NCBI GenBank assembly: GCA_036562565.1
Contig: DATCJY010000038.1
Coordinates: 1 to 41,014 of the forward strand
DNA from: DATCJY01 sp036562565
GTDB lineage: Bacteria; Bacteroidota; Bacteroidia; Flavobacteriales_D; Sanyastnellaceae
DNA: 41,014 nt
Reading direction: 5' to 3'
Shown one piece after another: positions 34,556 through 41,014 of this stretch. The notes beneath the pieces are model-generated. The model searched no databases. It was given only the letters and a program-made list of their open reading frames with translations, and was not told the DNA's origin. Position 1 is the first letter of the stretch; each line of letters opens with the position of its first letter. The position numbers and the translations under genes are program-made.

Positions 34556-34570
34556 TTATCAAAATGATAA
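34556..34570. promoter_or_regulatory. Palindrome 1, possible Lrp/AsnC operator
   Basis: TTATCA-AAA-TGATAA is a perfect 6-3-6 palindrome of 15 bp, the length and layout typical of Lrp/AsnC-family sites. It lies in A+T-rich DNA 53 bases before the regulator's start codon. Confidence 0.5.
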
Positions 34571-34622
34571 ATGATTGGTTGTAATATTGAATGAAAAATA
34601 AAAATAGTAGTTATTAGTACCG

Positions 34623-35090
34623 ATGAATTATCAAATTGATAGAATCGATCGGCAGATACTGAACCTTCTGTCACAGGATGCTTATATACCCTACACTGAA
34701 ATAGCTCAGCGCGTGCATGTGTCGCCCGGTACGGTACACGTACGCATGAAGAAAATGCAGGAAGCGGGAATTGTTCGCAAACCGCAGATAGTCATTGACT
34801 GGACTGCATTGGGATGGGATATTACCACCTTTATTGGAGTTTATCTCACGCGCAGCGATGTGTATTACAAGGTAATTCGTGAACTAAAGAAAATTCCCGA
34901 AGTACTTTCATGCCATTACACCACAGGAAACTATTCTTTGTTTCTCAAAGTGATTTGCCGCGATACGAAGCACTTGCGTGAGGTGTTGTCCGACAAGATA
35001 CAGAAGATTGAAGGAATCAATCGCACCGAAACCCTAGTGAGTCTTGAAGAAAGTTTTGCTCGCCAACTGACATTGGAAGTGGAGGATTAG
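34623..35090 (+). CDS. Lrp/AsnC-family transcriptional regulator
   Basis: This 155-residue protein is of normal length for the family. The N-terminal winged HTH begins IDRIDRQILNLLSQDAYIPY, with the recognition helix in SPGTVHVRMKKMQEAGIV (about residues 4-58). The C-terminal RAM domain (about 70-150; FIGVYLTRSDVYYKVIREL, VLSCHYTTGNYSLFLKVICR) binds effector amino acids and forms octamers. Such proteins control amino-acid metabolism and commonly their own gene. Two 6-3-6 palindromes flank the start (34556-34570 and 34628-34642). The gene is divergent from DUF779 and ends five bases before the convergent terC stop. The target pathway is unknown. Confidence 0.94.
   Translation: MNYQIDRIDRQILNLLSQDAYIPYTEIAQRVHVSPGTVHVRMKKMQEAGIVRKPQIVIDWTALGWDITTFIGVYLTRSDVYYKVIRELKKIPEVLSCHYTTGNYSLFLKVICRDTKHLREVLSDKIQKIEGINRTETLVSLEESFARQLTLEVED
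34628..34642. promoter_or_regulatory. Palindrome 2, possible Lrp/AsnC operator within the coding start
   Basis: TTATCA-AAT-TGATAG repeats the pattern of the first palindrome with one mismatched outer base. Its centre is 72 bp from that of the first, about seven helical turns, so both would face the same side of the DNA. It covers codons 2-7 of the regulator gene. Confidence 0.45.
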
Positions 35091-35095
35091 GCGGT

Positions 35096-35917
35096 TTATG
35101 CTTGGTCGTCTTCTTGATGCATTTCAGCCAATCGTTTCTCTTTCTTGAGTTTAACGTTATTGAGGCGGATATTGAGTGTTTCAACCAAAATGGAGAAGCC
35201 TAATGCCACATAAGCATACGTCTTGATGTTGATGCCTTCAGGAAGGTGCAATACGTGTGCGTCTTCCAATGCCTCAACAACCAAGATAATTCCGATGACC
35301 ACGAGGAAAGCAAGAGCCAACATCTTAACGGTTGGGTATTTCTCAATGAAATCACTCACATAAGGAGCAAAGAGCAACATACATATCATCGCAAACACCA
35401 CGGCCATAATCATGGTGGCTAGCGCTACAGCTGCATTGGGGTTGTCACTGGTTACGCCCACGGCTGTAATAATGGAGTCAAATGAGAAGACCACGTCAAT
35501 CATGGCAATCTGAAAGATGGCTTTTCCCCAACTCATCTTTCTGATATTGTCTTCAAGATGGTTATCGGCTTCTTTGAATTTATGATAAATCTCGGTGATG
35601 GTTTTGATGATGAGGAATGTTCCTCCACCAAAAAGGATAATACCGCGCCCGGAAACGGGAATGGAGCCAATATGGAAAAGTGGTTCTACTGCTTTGGCAA
35701 TGAAGCTGATGGTGGTCAACAACAAAATCCGGATACCCAAAGCAAGTGATAAACCTAGGAAGCGAGCTCTCTTCTGTTCTTTTTTGTTATGGATATAACT
35801 ACAGATGATGGCAATGAAAATGATGTTGTCAATGCCGAGCACAATCTCCAGAACAATGAGGGTGAAAAGATTAAATATGTTGCCAAAGGAGGAGAATACT
35901 TCCAAATACGCTTCCAT
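35096..35917 (-). CDS. TerC-family integral membrane protein
   Basis: This 273-residue protein has about seven membrane helices. The TerC signature is present twice: LEIVLGIDNIIFIAII near the N-terminus and IDVVFSFDSIITAVGVT in the middle. Both carry membrane-embedded acidic residues (GIDN and SFDS) expected to handle metal ions. TerC proteins are linked to manganese export/metal homeostasis and historically to tellurite resistance. No other tellurite genes are nearby, so housekeeping metal handling is more likely. The C-terminus is charged and cytoplasmic (KLKKEKRLAEMHQEDDQA). It is convergent with the Lrp gene, five bases apart. Confidence 0.93.
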   Translation of the reverse strand: MEAYLEVFSSFGNIFNLFTLIVLEIVLGIDNIIFIAIICSYIHNKKEQKRARFLGLSLALGIRILLLTTISFIAKAVEPLFHIGSIPVSGRGIILFGGGTFLIIKTITEIYHKFKEADNHLEDNIRKMSWGKAIFQIAMIDVVFSFDSIITAVGVTSDNPNAAVALATMIMAVVFAMICMLLFAPYVSDFIEKYPTVKMLALAFLVVIGIILVVEALEDAHVLHLPEGINIKTYAYVALGFSILVETLNIRLNNVKLKKEKRLAEMHQEDDQA

Positions 35918-35989
35918 AGAATGTGCTCAATAAAATAATCGGTGACGAAGATAGTGGTAAGGTGTCCTTTGACAATTTTCAGCCTTCTA

Positions 35990-37504
35990 TTAACTGAATC
36001 GTATAGACTTTATTGGCGAAATACGTGATACATATTGAGCCGGAATAATCATGAAGGCAATACAAATCACCAATACAATTGCATTGAGCAAGATGATTTG
36101 CTGCCAATCAAAAAGGACCGGCACACTGTCCACGTAATAATTGGCCGGATTGAGCCTTATCAGCTTAAATTTCTTCTGTAGCAGTATATAACCGATGCCG
36201 ATGAAATTGCCGTAAATCACTCCTTTGCCGATAATGGCTGCTGCGTTGCGCAAGAAGATTTGCATGACGGTGTTGTTACGGATACCCAATGCTTTGAGCG
36301 TGCCAATCATGTTCTGGCGCTCTAGGATGAGAATGAGCAGGGCAGAGGTCATGTTCACCACAGAGATGATAATCATGAGCAGGATGATGATGACCACATT
36401 AATGTCTAGCATCTCCAGCCAGGCAAAGATTTCAGGATTGCGATCGGTGATTTTTTGGGTTTGTAGGAAATCGGCTGTGAGCTGACCAAACAGTGCATCA
36501 TCGGTATCCATTAATCTGTCATAGCTTTCGATGAGTATTTCGTATCCGCCAATGTATTTGCTGTCACTGTCGGGGGATTCGATAGTAATCTCATATGGTC
36601 TGCAAGGTTCGGTGGATTCATCATCGAGATAATTGATGTGAATCCATGAAGTGTCGGGGATGGTGCCTCCATTGTCGGTTGCTACAACCCAAATGGAGGT
36701 GTCTTTGTCGGTAATCAAGAAGTGTGGCCCTTCGCCATCCCATGATGGATCGGACCATTCATAATCATATGAGCCACTGCCACCAAATGCATAAGCTCCC
36801 ACCGGTATCATGCCGGCTACACATTGTGTATCTGCTTGCGCTTCCAGTCGGATGCCCCAACCAGCCAGGCGTTGGACATGGCTGAGGTCAATGAATACAA
36901 ATTGCTTGTCGAAGTCTTCAAGGCCCGTATTGTATATGCCGCGAATGGTAAAGTTGCGTTGGCGTGGGTCAGCTTCTTCATTGAAGAAGTACAAGCTTAC
37001 TTTTTTTCCTAATGAAAGTTTGAGCCTGTTGGCAATGTATTCGGAGATGAGGATGTCGTATCGCTCGCTGCTGTCACTCAGGATTTCGCCTTCCTTCATC
37101 ATCGAGCGCAAAAAGGTCCAGTCAAATTGATGGTCAACACCTTTGATTACGATTCCTTGTAGGGCTTCATCCGTTTCAAGAATACCGGGCTTGGTAGCAA
37201 AGGTTTGTACATGGCGCACACCCGGAGTGTTCTTCAATTTCTGGAAAACCTCTTCGCTATAAAGAAGGCGTTTGGAGTCTTGACTATAGTTGCGCTCATT
37301 GCTCACCACCTGAAAATGGCTACCGAAACCGATGACCTTCTCGCGGATTTCATATTGGAAACCTTTCACAATGGCCACACTGATGATCATGAGTGCCACT
37401 CCAATGGCAATTCCGATGGTAGCAATGCGTACAATGGGACGCGAAATTCGGCCTTTGTCATCACTGCTAAGAATACGATTGGATATGAAGCGCGCTAAAT
37501 TCAT
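35990..37504 (-). CDS. LolC/E-like ABC transporter permease with inserted domain
   Basis: The protein has 504 residues from ATG 37504 (MNLARFISNRIL). A 39-codon upstream extension exists in frame, but it lacks family similarity and would overlap the divergent NamZ gene, so I reject it. One N-terminal helix (VRIATIGIAIGVALMIISVA), a large MacB/FtsX-type periplasmic domain and three C-terminal helices (VVIIILLMIIISVVNMTSAL, AAIIGKGVIYGNFIGIGYIL, IILLNAIVLVICIAFMII) give the lipoprotein-releasing permease layout. ERQNMIGTLKALGI is the coupling loop to the ATPase. About 100 residues (216-318) rich in Gly/Tyr/Asp/Ser interrupt the periplasmic domain. No ATPase gene is adjacent. Confidence 0.9.
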   Translation of the reverse strand: MNLARFISNRILSSDDKGRISRPIVRIATIGIAIGVALMIISVAIVKGFQYEIREKVIGFGSHFQVVSNERNYSQDSKRLLYSEEVFQKLKNTPGVRHVQTFATKPGILETDEALQGIVIKGVDHQFDWTFLRSMMKEGEILSDSSERYDILISEYIANRLKLSLGKKVSLYFFNEEADPRQRNFTIRGIYNTGLEDFDKQFVFIDLSHVQRLAGWGIRLEAQADTQCVAGMIPVGAYAFGGSGSYDYEWSDPSWDGEGPHFLITDKDTSIWVVATDNGGTIPDTSWIHINYLDDESTEPCRPYEITIESPDSDSKYIGGYEILIESYDRLMDTDDALFGQLTADFLQTQKITDRNPEIFAWLEMLDINVVIIILLMIIISVVNMTSALLILILERQNMIGTLKALGIRNNTVMQIFLRNAAAIIGKGVIYGNFIGIGYILLQKKFKLIRLNPANYYVDSVPVLFDWQQIILLNAIVLVICIAFMIIPAQYVSRISPIKSIRFS

Positions 37505-37570
37505 CTTTTTGCGAAGCGCCAAAAATAACTTAGGCAGGGTCTTTGGAAGTGGCTTTCTTTGCCATCTTAA

Positions 37571-38821
37571 ATGCACGCAAATTTGCTGTTTATGATTCGC
37601 TGGTTTTTCATTGCACTTCAATCCTTGTTAGTTCTCTCTTGTACGCAGGCTCAACAGCCTGTACCGGTTACAGTAAAGGTTTCCGAACCGCTCAAGGTGG
37701 ACTCTACGATTGTTACCGGTGCCGAACGCACGGAGATGTATTTGCCGTTGTTGCAAAATAAACGCGTGGGTGTGGTGGCCAATCAAACATCGGTGATTGG
37801 TAAAACGCACTTGGTAGATTCATTGCTTGCACTCGATATCAAAGTGGTAAAAGTGTTTGCGCCCGAGCACGGATTCAGAGGTGAAGCTGAAGCCGGTGCC
37901 ACCATAAAAGACGGTAAGGACACAAAAACAGGAATACCACTCATTTCCCTTTATGGCAAAAATAAAAAGCCCACAGCTGAGATGATTCAGGATGTGGATG
38001 TGCTGTTGTTTGATATTCAAGATGTAGGTGCGCGGTTTTATACTTATATCTCTACAATGCATTATGTGATGGAGGCTGCAGCAGAGAATAACAAATCGGT
38101 TATTGTGCTAGATCGCCCCAATCCCAATGGTTTCTATATCGATGGTCCTGTCTTGGATATGAAGTTCCATTCGTTTGTGGGCATGCACCCCATACCGATT
38201 GTGCATGGGTGTACCGTGGGCGAGTTGGCATTGATGATTCAGGGAGAAGGCTGGCTGGGCAAACAATTGAAATGCGACCTAACCGTGATTCCTTGCCTCA
38301 ACTATGAGCACAGCGATTTATACGAGTTGCCCATCCCTCCGTCACCTAACTTGCCCAATATGGCCGCGGTGTATTTGTATCCATCGCTTTGTTGGTTTGA
38401 AGGAACCATGGTAAGTGTTGGTCGTGGTACGGATCTTCCGTTTCAATCAATTGGTTATCCCAATAATCCGACAGGTCGGTACAAGTTTGTTCCAAAAGAC
38501 ATTCCCGGTATTGCCACCAATCCACCTCACAAGGGACAAGAATGCACCGGTCACAACTTGCACGAGTTCGGGATGTTTTACATCACCACATCTCGAGAGT
38601 TGTATTTGGAGTGGATACTTGGACTGTATGCCGAATGCCCGGATAAATCGAAGTTCTTCAATGCGAACCTTTTTTTTGATAAACTGGCGGGAACCGATAA
38701 AGTGCGCAAACAAATCATAGCCGGAACAACTTCCGATGAATTGCGCAAATCATGGAAGGCAGACTTGGAGGAATACCGAAAAATGAGGGCCAAATACCTG
38801 TTGTATAAGGATTACGAATAA
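37571..38821 (+). CDS. namZ: Exo-beta-N-acetylmuramidase NamZ-type lipoprotein (DUF1343)
   Basis: This 416-residue protein has a lipoprotein signal (FFIALQSLLVLSCTQAQ; acylated Cys in LVLSC). The DUF1343 core starts GVVANQTSVIG and includes KVFAPEHGFRGEAEAGA, LLFDIQDVGARFYTYISTMH and LDRPNPNGFYIDGPVLD, and later VSVGRGTDLPFQSIGYP. NamZ-type enzymes remove N-acetylmuramic acid from the non-reducing ends of peptidoglycan fragments during wall recycling. The glutamate in APEHGFRGE is a likely active-site residue by family comparison. It is divergent from the LolC/E-like permease with a 66-base gap. ATG 37592 is an alternative start that keeps the signal. Confidence 0.92.
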   Translation: MHANLLFMIRWFFIALQSLLVLSCTQAQQPVPVTVKVSEPLKVDSTIVTGAERTEMYLPLLQNKRVGVVANQTSVIGKTHLVDSLLALDIKVVKVFAPEHGFRGEAEAGATIKDGKDTKTGIPLISLYGKNKKPTAEMIQDVDVLLFDIQDVGARFYTYISTMHYVMEAAAENNKSVIVLDRPNPNGFYIDGPVLDMKFHSFVGMHPIPIVHGCTVGELALMIQGEGWLGKQLKCDLTVIPCLNYEHSDLYELPIPPSPNLPNMAAVYLYPSLCWFEGTMVSVGRGTDLPFQSIGYPNNPTGRYKFVPKDIPGIATNPPHKGQECTGHNLHEFGMFYITTSRELYLEWILGLYAECPDKSKFFNANLFFDKLAGTDKVRKQIIAGTTSDELRKSWKADLEEYRKMRAKYLLYKDYE

Positions 38822-38865
38822 TTTGTTACATTCGGGCGCTTAATTTTCTTATCAAGCTATCGCTT

Positions 38866-39417
38866 ATGAAGTTACGTTACATACTCGGATTGTTCATGGC
38901 ATTGACTATCGTTCTTGGAGCCTGTAAAAAGACTCCTGAATATGTGCCAACACCTCACGCTTGCGAGTGTGGAAGCTTGGTATGGAATGGCCAGGAATAT
39001 CCGCTTTTGGATGCCGAACACATACGTTCACATTCGGATACATCATACTCCAGAAGATATTACATCACAGCCAATGTGGCATTGGAAGGCGAGGAGCAGA
39101 CACACAGTGTAAATACTTGGATTGAAATTCCGAACATTATGAAGAACACCAATGGCTTGTATTCCATTGATGTTAACTCAGCTACCGTGGAGTTCACCGC
39201 ACATGTGGATGAGTTCAATCTTAACGACCCATTTGTAACACTGAGAAAATATGGTGTTCGCCAAGGCGTGGTGCGTGTATATCCTGCACCGATGTTTGGT
39301 GGCGAGGAGAATGTTACGTTCCAATTCATATTGGGAGAACTAAACAGCGCGGGCAATCCTGTGGGGCCGGATATCCAATACAGTGGAAATTTTAAGGTGA
39401 CAGCCTCCGGTATATGA
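38866..39417 (+). CDS. Lipoprotein of unknown function
   Basis: This 183-residue protein has a clear lipobox (LGLFMALTIVLGACKKTP; Cys in LGAC). The mature part is beta-rich with two early Cys (HACECGSLVW) and no family motif that I recognise. It starts 44 bases after the NamZ gene on the same strand. It is probably attached to the periplasmic face of the outer membrane. Confidence 0.8.
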   Translation: MKLRYILGLFMALTIVLGACKKTPEYVPTPHACECGSLVWNGQEYPLLDAEHIRSHSDTSYSRRYYITANVALEGEEQTHSVNTWIEIPNIMKNTNGLYSIDVNSATVEFTAHVDEFNLNDPFVTLRKYGVRQGVVRVYPAPMFGGEENVTFQFILGELNSAGNPVGPDIQYSGNFKVTASGI

Positions 39418-39474
39418 AACTATTTATCGGTTAAGGCGGTATGAATGCCTTAGATTCTACCCTAGAATAATCTC

Positions 39475-39849
39475 ATGTTACTACGCCTGCTTCTTCTAAT
39501 AATGTTTCCTGCCATGATTTGGGCACAGACTCCGGCTTTGCGCGAGGTGGTCATGCGCAAATTTGACAACGGCAAGCCTCATGTAGTGCTCTATTTTGAT
39601 GCGAAGGATGAGCTAGTGAAGGAGCATGTCTATTTTGCCAATGGCAATACAGCTTGGATAGGTCATTATAAGAACGACTTGGAAGATGGCTCTTGGGAGT
39701 TTTATTGGGAAAACGGAAAGCTGAAGTCGCGAGAATATTATTCGAAAGGAAAAGAGGATGGCGTATGCCAATACTTTGATGAAAACGGCAAGAAGATCAA
39801 AGAAGTCGTTTGGAAAAACGGAAAACTGATAGAGGAAACGAAATTTTAA
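39475..39849 (+). CDS. Small secreted MORN-repeat protein
   Basis: The protein has 124 residues with a signal peptide (LLRLLLLIMFPAMIWAQ). The rest is a set of MORN_2-type repeats of about 23 residues: FANGNTAWIGHYKNDLEDGS, WENGKLKSREYYSKGKEDGV, FDENGKKIKEVVWKNGKLIE. Similar proteins are labelled YwqK-family in databases, but neither a toxin partner nor evidence of an antitoxin role is present here. Function unknown; such repeats often bind lipids or other proteins. Confidence 0.85.
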   Translation: MLLRLLLLIMFPAMIWAQTPALREVVMRKFDNGKPHVVLYFDAKDELVKEHVYFANGNTAWIGHYKNDLEDGSWEFYWENGKLKSREYYSKGKEDGVCQYFDENGKKIKEVVWKNGKLIEETKF

Positions 39850-39873
39850 TAAAGAAAAGATGTTTTGAAAATT

Positions 39874-39901
39874 AAAAGGCCAAACGGGAGTTTGGCCTTT
39901 T
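39874..39901. terminator. Bidirectional terminator between convergent genes
   Basis: A perfect 12-bp stem AAAAGGCCAAAC (39874-39885) with loop GGGA and the complement GTTTGGCCTTTT gives T-runs in both directions. It lies 24 bases past the MORN gene and 3 bases past the DUF2130 stop. Confidence 0.9.
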
Positions 39902-39904
39902 GAT

Positions 39905-41014
39905 TTATTCAGCTTCGTGGTCTTCTGTGAATTCACCGAGCTCCAAGGCTCGCACACTTTGTATGGCACTACCTGCAATTCCGCGAATGGATGCGTGCAT
40001 GTCAATGGTATTGGTAATGACTTTATCAATTTGTTTTTCGCGTTCTTTCCAGATGCGTTGCATGGAGCGTTTTTCGCTTTCCAATGCATTCTTCATGGCA
40101 GTGAACCCTTCTACAATGGCTTCCACTTGCATGCGGAAAGTGTTGCTGGTAAGGAAATCATAGAGCATGTGCATCTTATCTCCTTTGTTCTCTTGTGATG
40201 CAACAGCTTGGTTGATCTGTATCACTGTTTCGCGCAACACCGTGCAAAGGCCTTTGAATTCTTCATAGCTGCATATCCATACACCGTCTTTAATGCCCAT
40301 GCGGTCAAATCCAGCGGGCATGGCATCGGTAACCAGCACACCAATGTCAGCTCCTTTCTCGCGCATATCGGCTTTGAACTTCTCAATCCAGCCCTGTTGA
40401 AAGTCTTTGGTACGTTTGCTCTCGTAGTAAATCTTGCCGCAGTTCTGGCGCATGTGTGTATTCACGATTTGGATGCAGTCTCCACCGCGGGCACCTTTTT
40501 TAATCTCTTCAATGGTGTCAAGTGGGAATTTGCTCATGAGCCATTCCTCAATGGCCAGTTCTTGTACTTCCCCTTGCAGTTGCATGGAGCCTTGTTCTTG
40601 TTTGCGCTTCATCTCTTCGGTGAGGCGCTTCTGGTCTTCGAGTTGCTTCTGCATTTCTTTGATGCGCAACTCGTTTTTCTCTTCTTCGGCTTTCCTGATT
40701 TTTTCGCGCTCCAACATGAGCTGCTCGTTGAGTTTGCGCGCAGCTTCAGCTTCTATTGCTTCTTTGAGTTCTTCTTTTTCTCTTTTGATGCGTTCGATTT
40801 CCGCCTTTGCACGGTTCAGTTCTTTGATTTGTTCGGTCTTTTCGTTGAGTTCTTTTTGCAAGATTTGGAATTGTTCGGCTTGCTCTTCGCGCAATTTGGT
40901 TTTGAGCTTTTCTTCCATCAAACGCTTCTCTTCTTTGAGTTGCTTTTCCATGCGCTCTTGGAAGAGTTCGTTTTCTCTTTTCTTTTTCTCATCGAACTCT
41001 TCTTTCTCGCGTAG
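39905..41014 (-). CDS. DUF2130 family protein, C-terminal part (5' end outside window)
   Basis: The reading frame is open to the window edge, so the gene is truncated; 369 codons plus stop are visible. The N-terminal visible half (about 165 residues) is a highly charged coiled coil with Glu/Lys/Arg heptads. The C-terminal DUF2130 domain starts near EEWLMSKFPLDTIEEIKKGA. It carries GDCIQIVNTHMRQNCGKIYYESKRTKDF, quoted here in two parts as GDCIQIVN and YYESKRTKDF, then DIGVLVTDAMPAGFD. The D...ExK arrangement with the ESK strand is compatible with a PD-(D/E)XK nuclease fold, but this is inference. Function is not established. A methionine at 40951 is internal to the coiled coil and probably not the start. 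Confidence 0.88.
   Translation of the reverse strand, partial: LREKEEFDEKKKRENELFQERMEKQLKEEKRLMEEKLKTKLREEQAEQFQILQKELNEKTEQIKELNRAKAEIERIKREKEELKEAIEAEAARKLNEQLMLEREKIRKAEEEKNELRIKEMQKQLEDQKRLTEEMKRKQEQGSMQLQGEVQELAIEEWLMSKFPLDTIEEIKKGARGGDCIQIVNTHMRQNCGKIYYESKRTKDFQQGWIEKFKADMREKGADIGVLVTDAMPAGFDRMGIKDGVWICSYEEFKGLCTVLRETVIQINQAVASQENKGDKMHMLYDFLTSNTFRMQVEAIVEGFTAMKNALESEKRSMQRIWKEREKQIDKVITNTIDMHASIRGIAGSAIQSVRALELGEFTEDHEAE

Noticed and set aside
37505..37621. N-terminal extension of the LolC/E-like permease
   Set aside because: The first 39 codons are basic, lack family similarity and would overlap the divergent NamZ gene; ATG 37504 gives the normal permease N-terminus.
39475..39849. 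Antitoxin role for the MORN-repeat protein
   Set aside because: The protein is exported and no toxin gene is adjacent; the antitoxin label of some relatives is not supported here.
40208..41014. 268-codon plus-strand frame rich in Phe and Leu
   Set aside because: It is the antisense reading of the Glu/Lys coiled coil of the DUF2130 gene, which explains its Phe/Leu content.
1..41014. CRISPR arrays, transposases, integrases or phage genes
   Set aside because: None seen: no regular spaced repeats of array type, no terminal inverted repeats with a transposase gene, and no recombinase motifs.

Overview
The window comes from a member of the Bacteroidota. Several independent signs agree. There are type IX secretion system (T9SS) sorting domains of both type A and type B, a PorP/SprF-family protein, an SprB-like giant secreted protein, a GldL-like membrane hairpin, and a menaquinone-type UbiE. 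Two tRNA genes also carry the Bacteroidota-type promoter (TTG, about 18-19 nt, then TAnnTTTG). I cannot name the genus. The gliding and T9SS-rich content with heptose and menaquinone biosynthesis fits an environmental flavobacterial, chitinophagal or sphingobacterial lineage.

Layout. Bases 1-9116 hold the tail of one T9SS type A protein and a 2568-residue T9SS type A protein. The two have near-identical C-termini and near-identical terminators, so they look like tandem paralogues. They are separated by an unusually long gap of 1.24 kb that contains structured RNA candidates. Bases 9177-11934 hold a GNAT-type protein facing a small secreted protein and a diacylglycerol-kinase-like lipid kinase. 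Bases 12022-18068 form a tight plus-strand operon: aminotransferase, heptose kinase, UbiE/MenG, AroA (EPSP synthase) and a CotH-family lipoprotein. The last three are joined by 4-bp stop/start overlaps. Bases 18090-26449 (minus strand) hold a 2177-residue T9SS type B surface protein, then an ECF sigma factor and its overlapping membrane partner, which carries a PKD domain and a T9SS-like C-terminal domain. Bases 26669-28375 hold trigger factor and tRNA-Leu. Bases 28544-33125 form a four-gene T9SS/adhesin cassette: secreted fibre-like protein, type B protein, PorP/SprF and an OmpA-type protein. Bases 33122-35917 hold a GldL-like small membrane protein, tRNA-Val with a partial duplicate of its 3' end, DUF779, a probable structured RNA, an Lrp/AsnC regulator with paired palindromes, and TerC. 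Bases 35990-41014 hold a LolC/E-like permease with an unusual inserted domain, a NamZ (DUF1343) lipoprotein, a small lipoprotein, a MORN-repeat protein and the 3' part of a DUF2130 gene.

How the genes fit together. Much of the window serves the cell surface: secretion and anchoring of very large adhesins (T9SS substrates, PorP/SprF, OmpA-type anchor), envelope precursors (heptose kinase, lipid kinase), lipoprotein handling and peptidoglycan recycling. The most interesting candidate system is the sigma factor / membrane-anchored PKD plus T9SS-like-CTD pair downstream of a giant T9SS substrate. I infer that it could report secretion status to transcription. The best RNA candidate is on the minus strand at 34301-34490. 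It has at least five nested or successive hairpins and ends in a strong terminator just upstream of the DUF779 gene.
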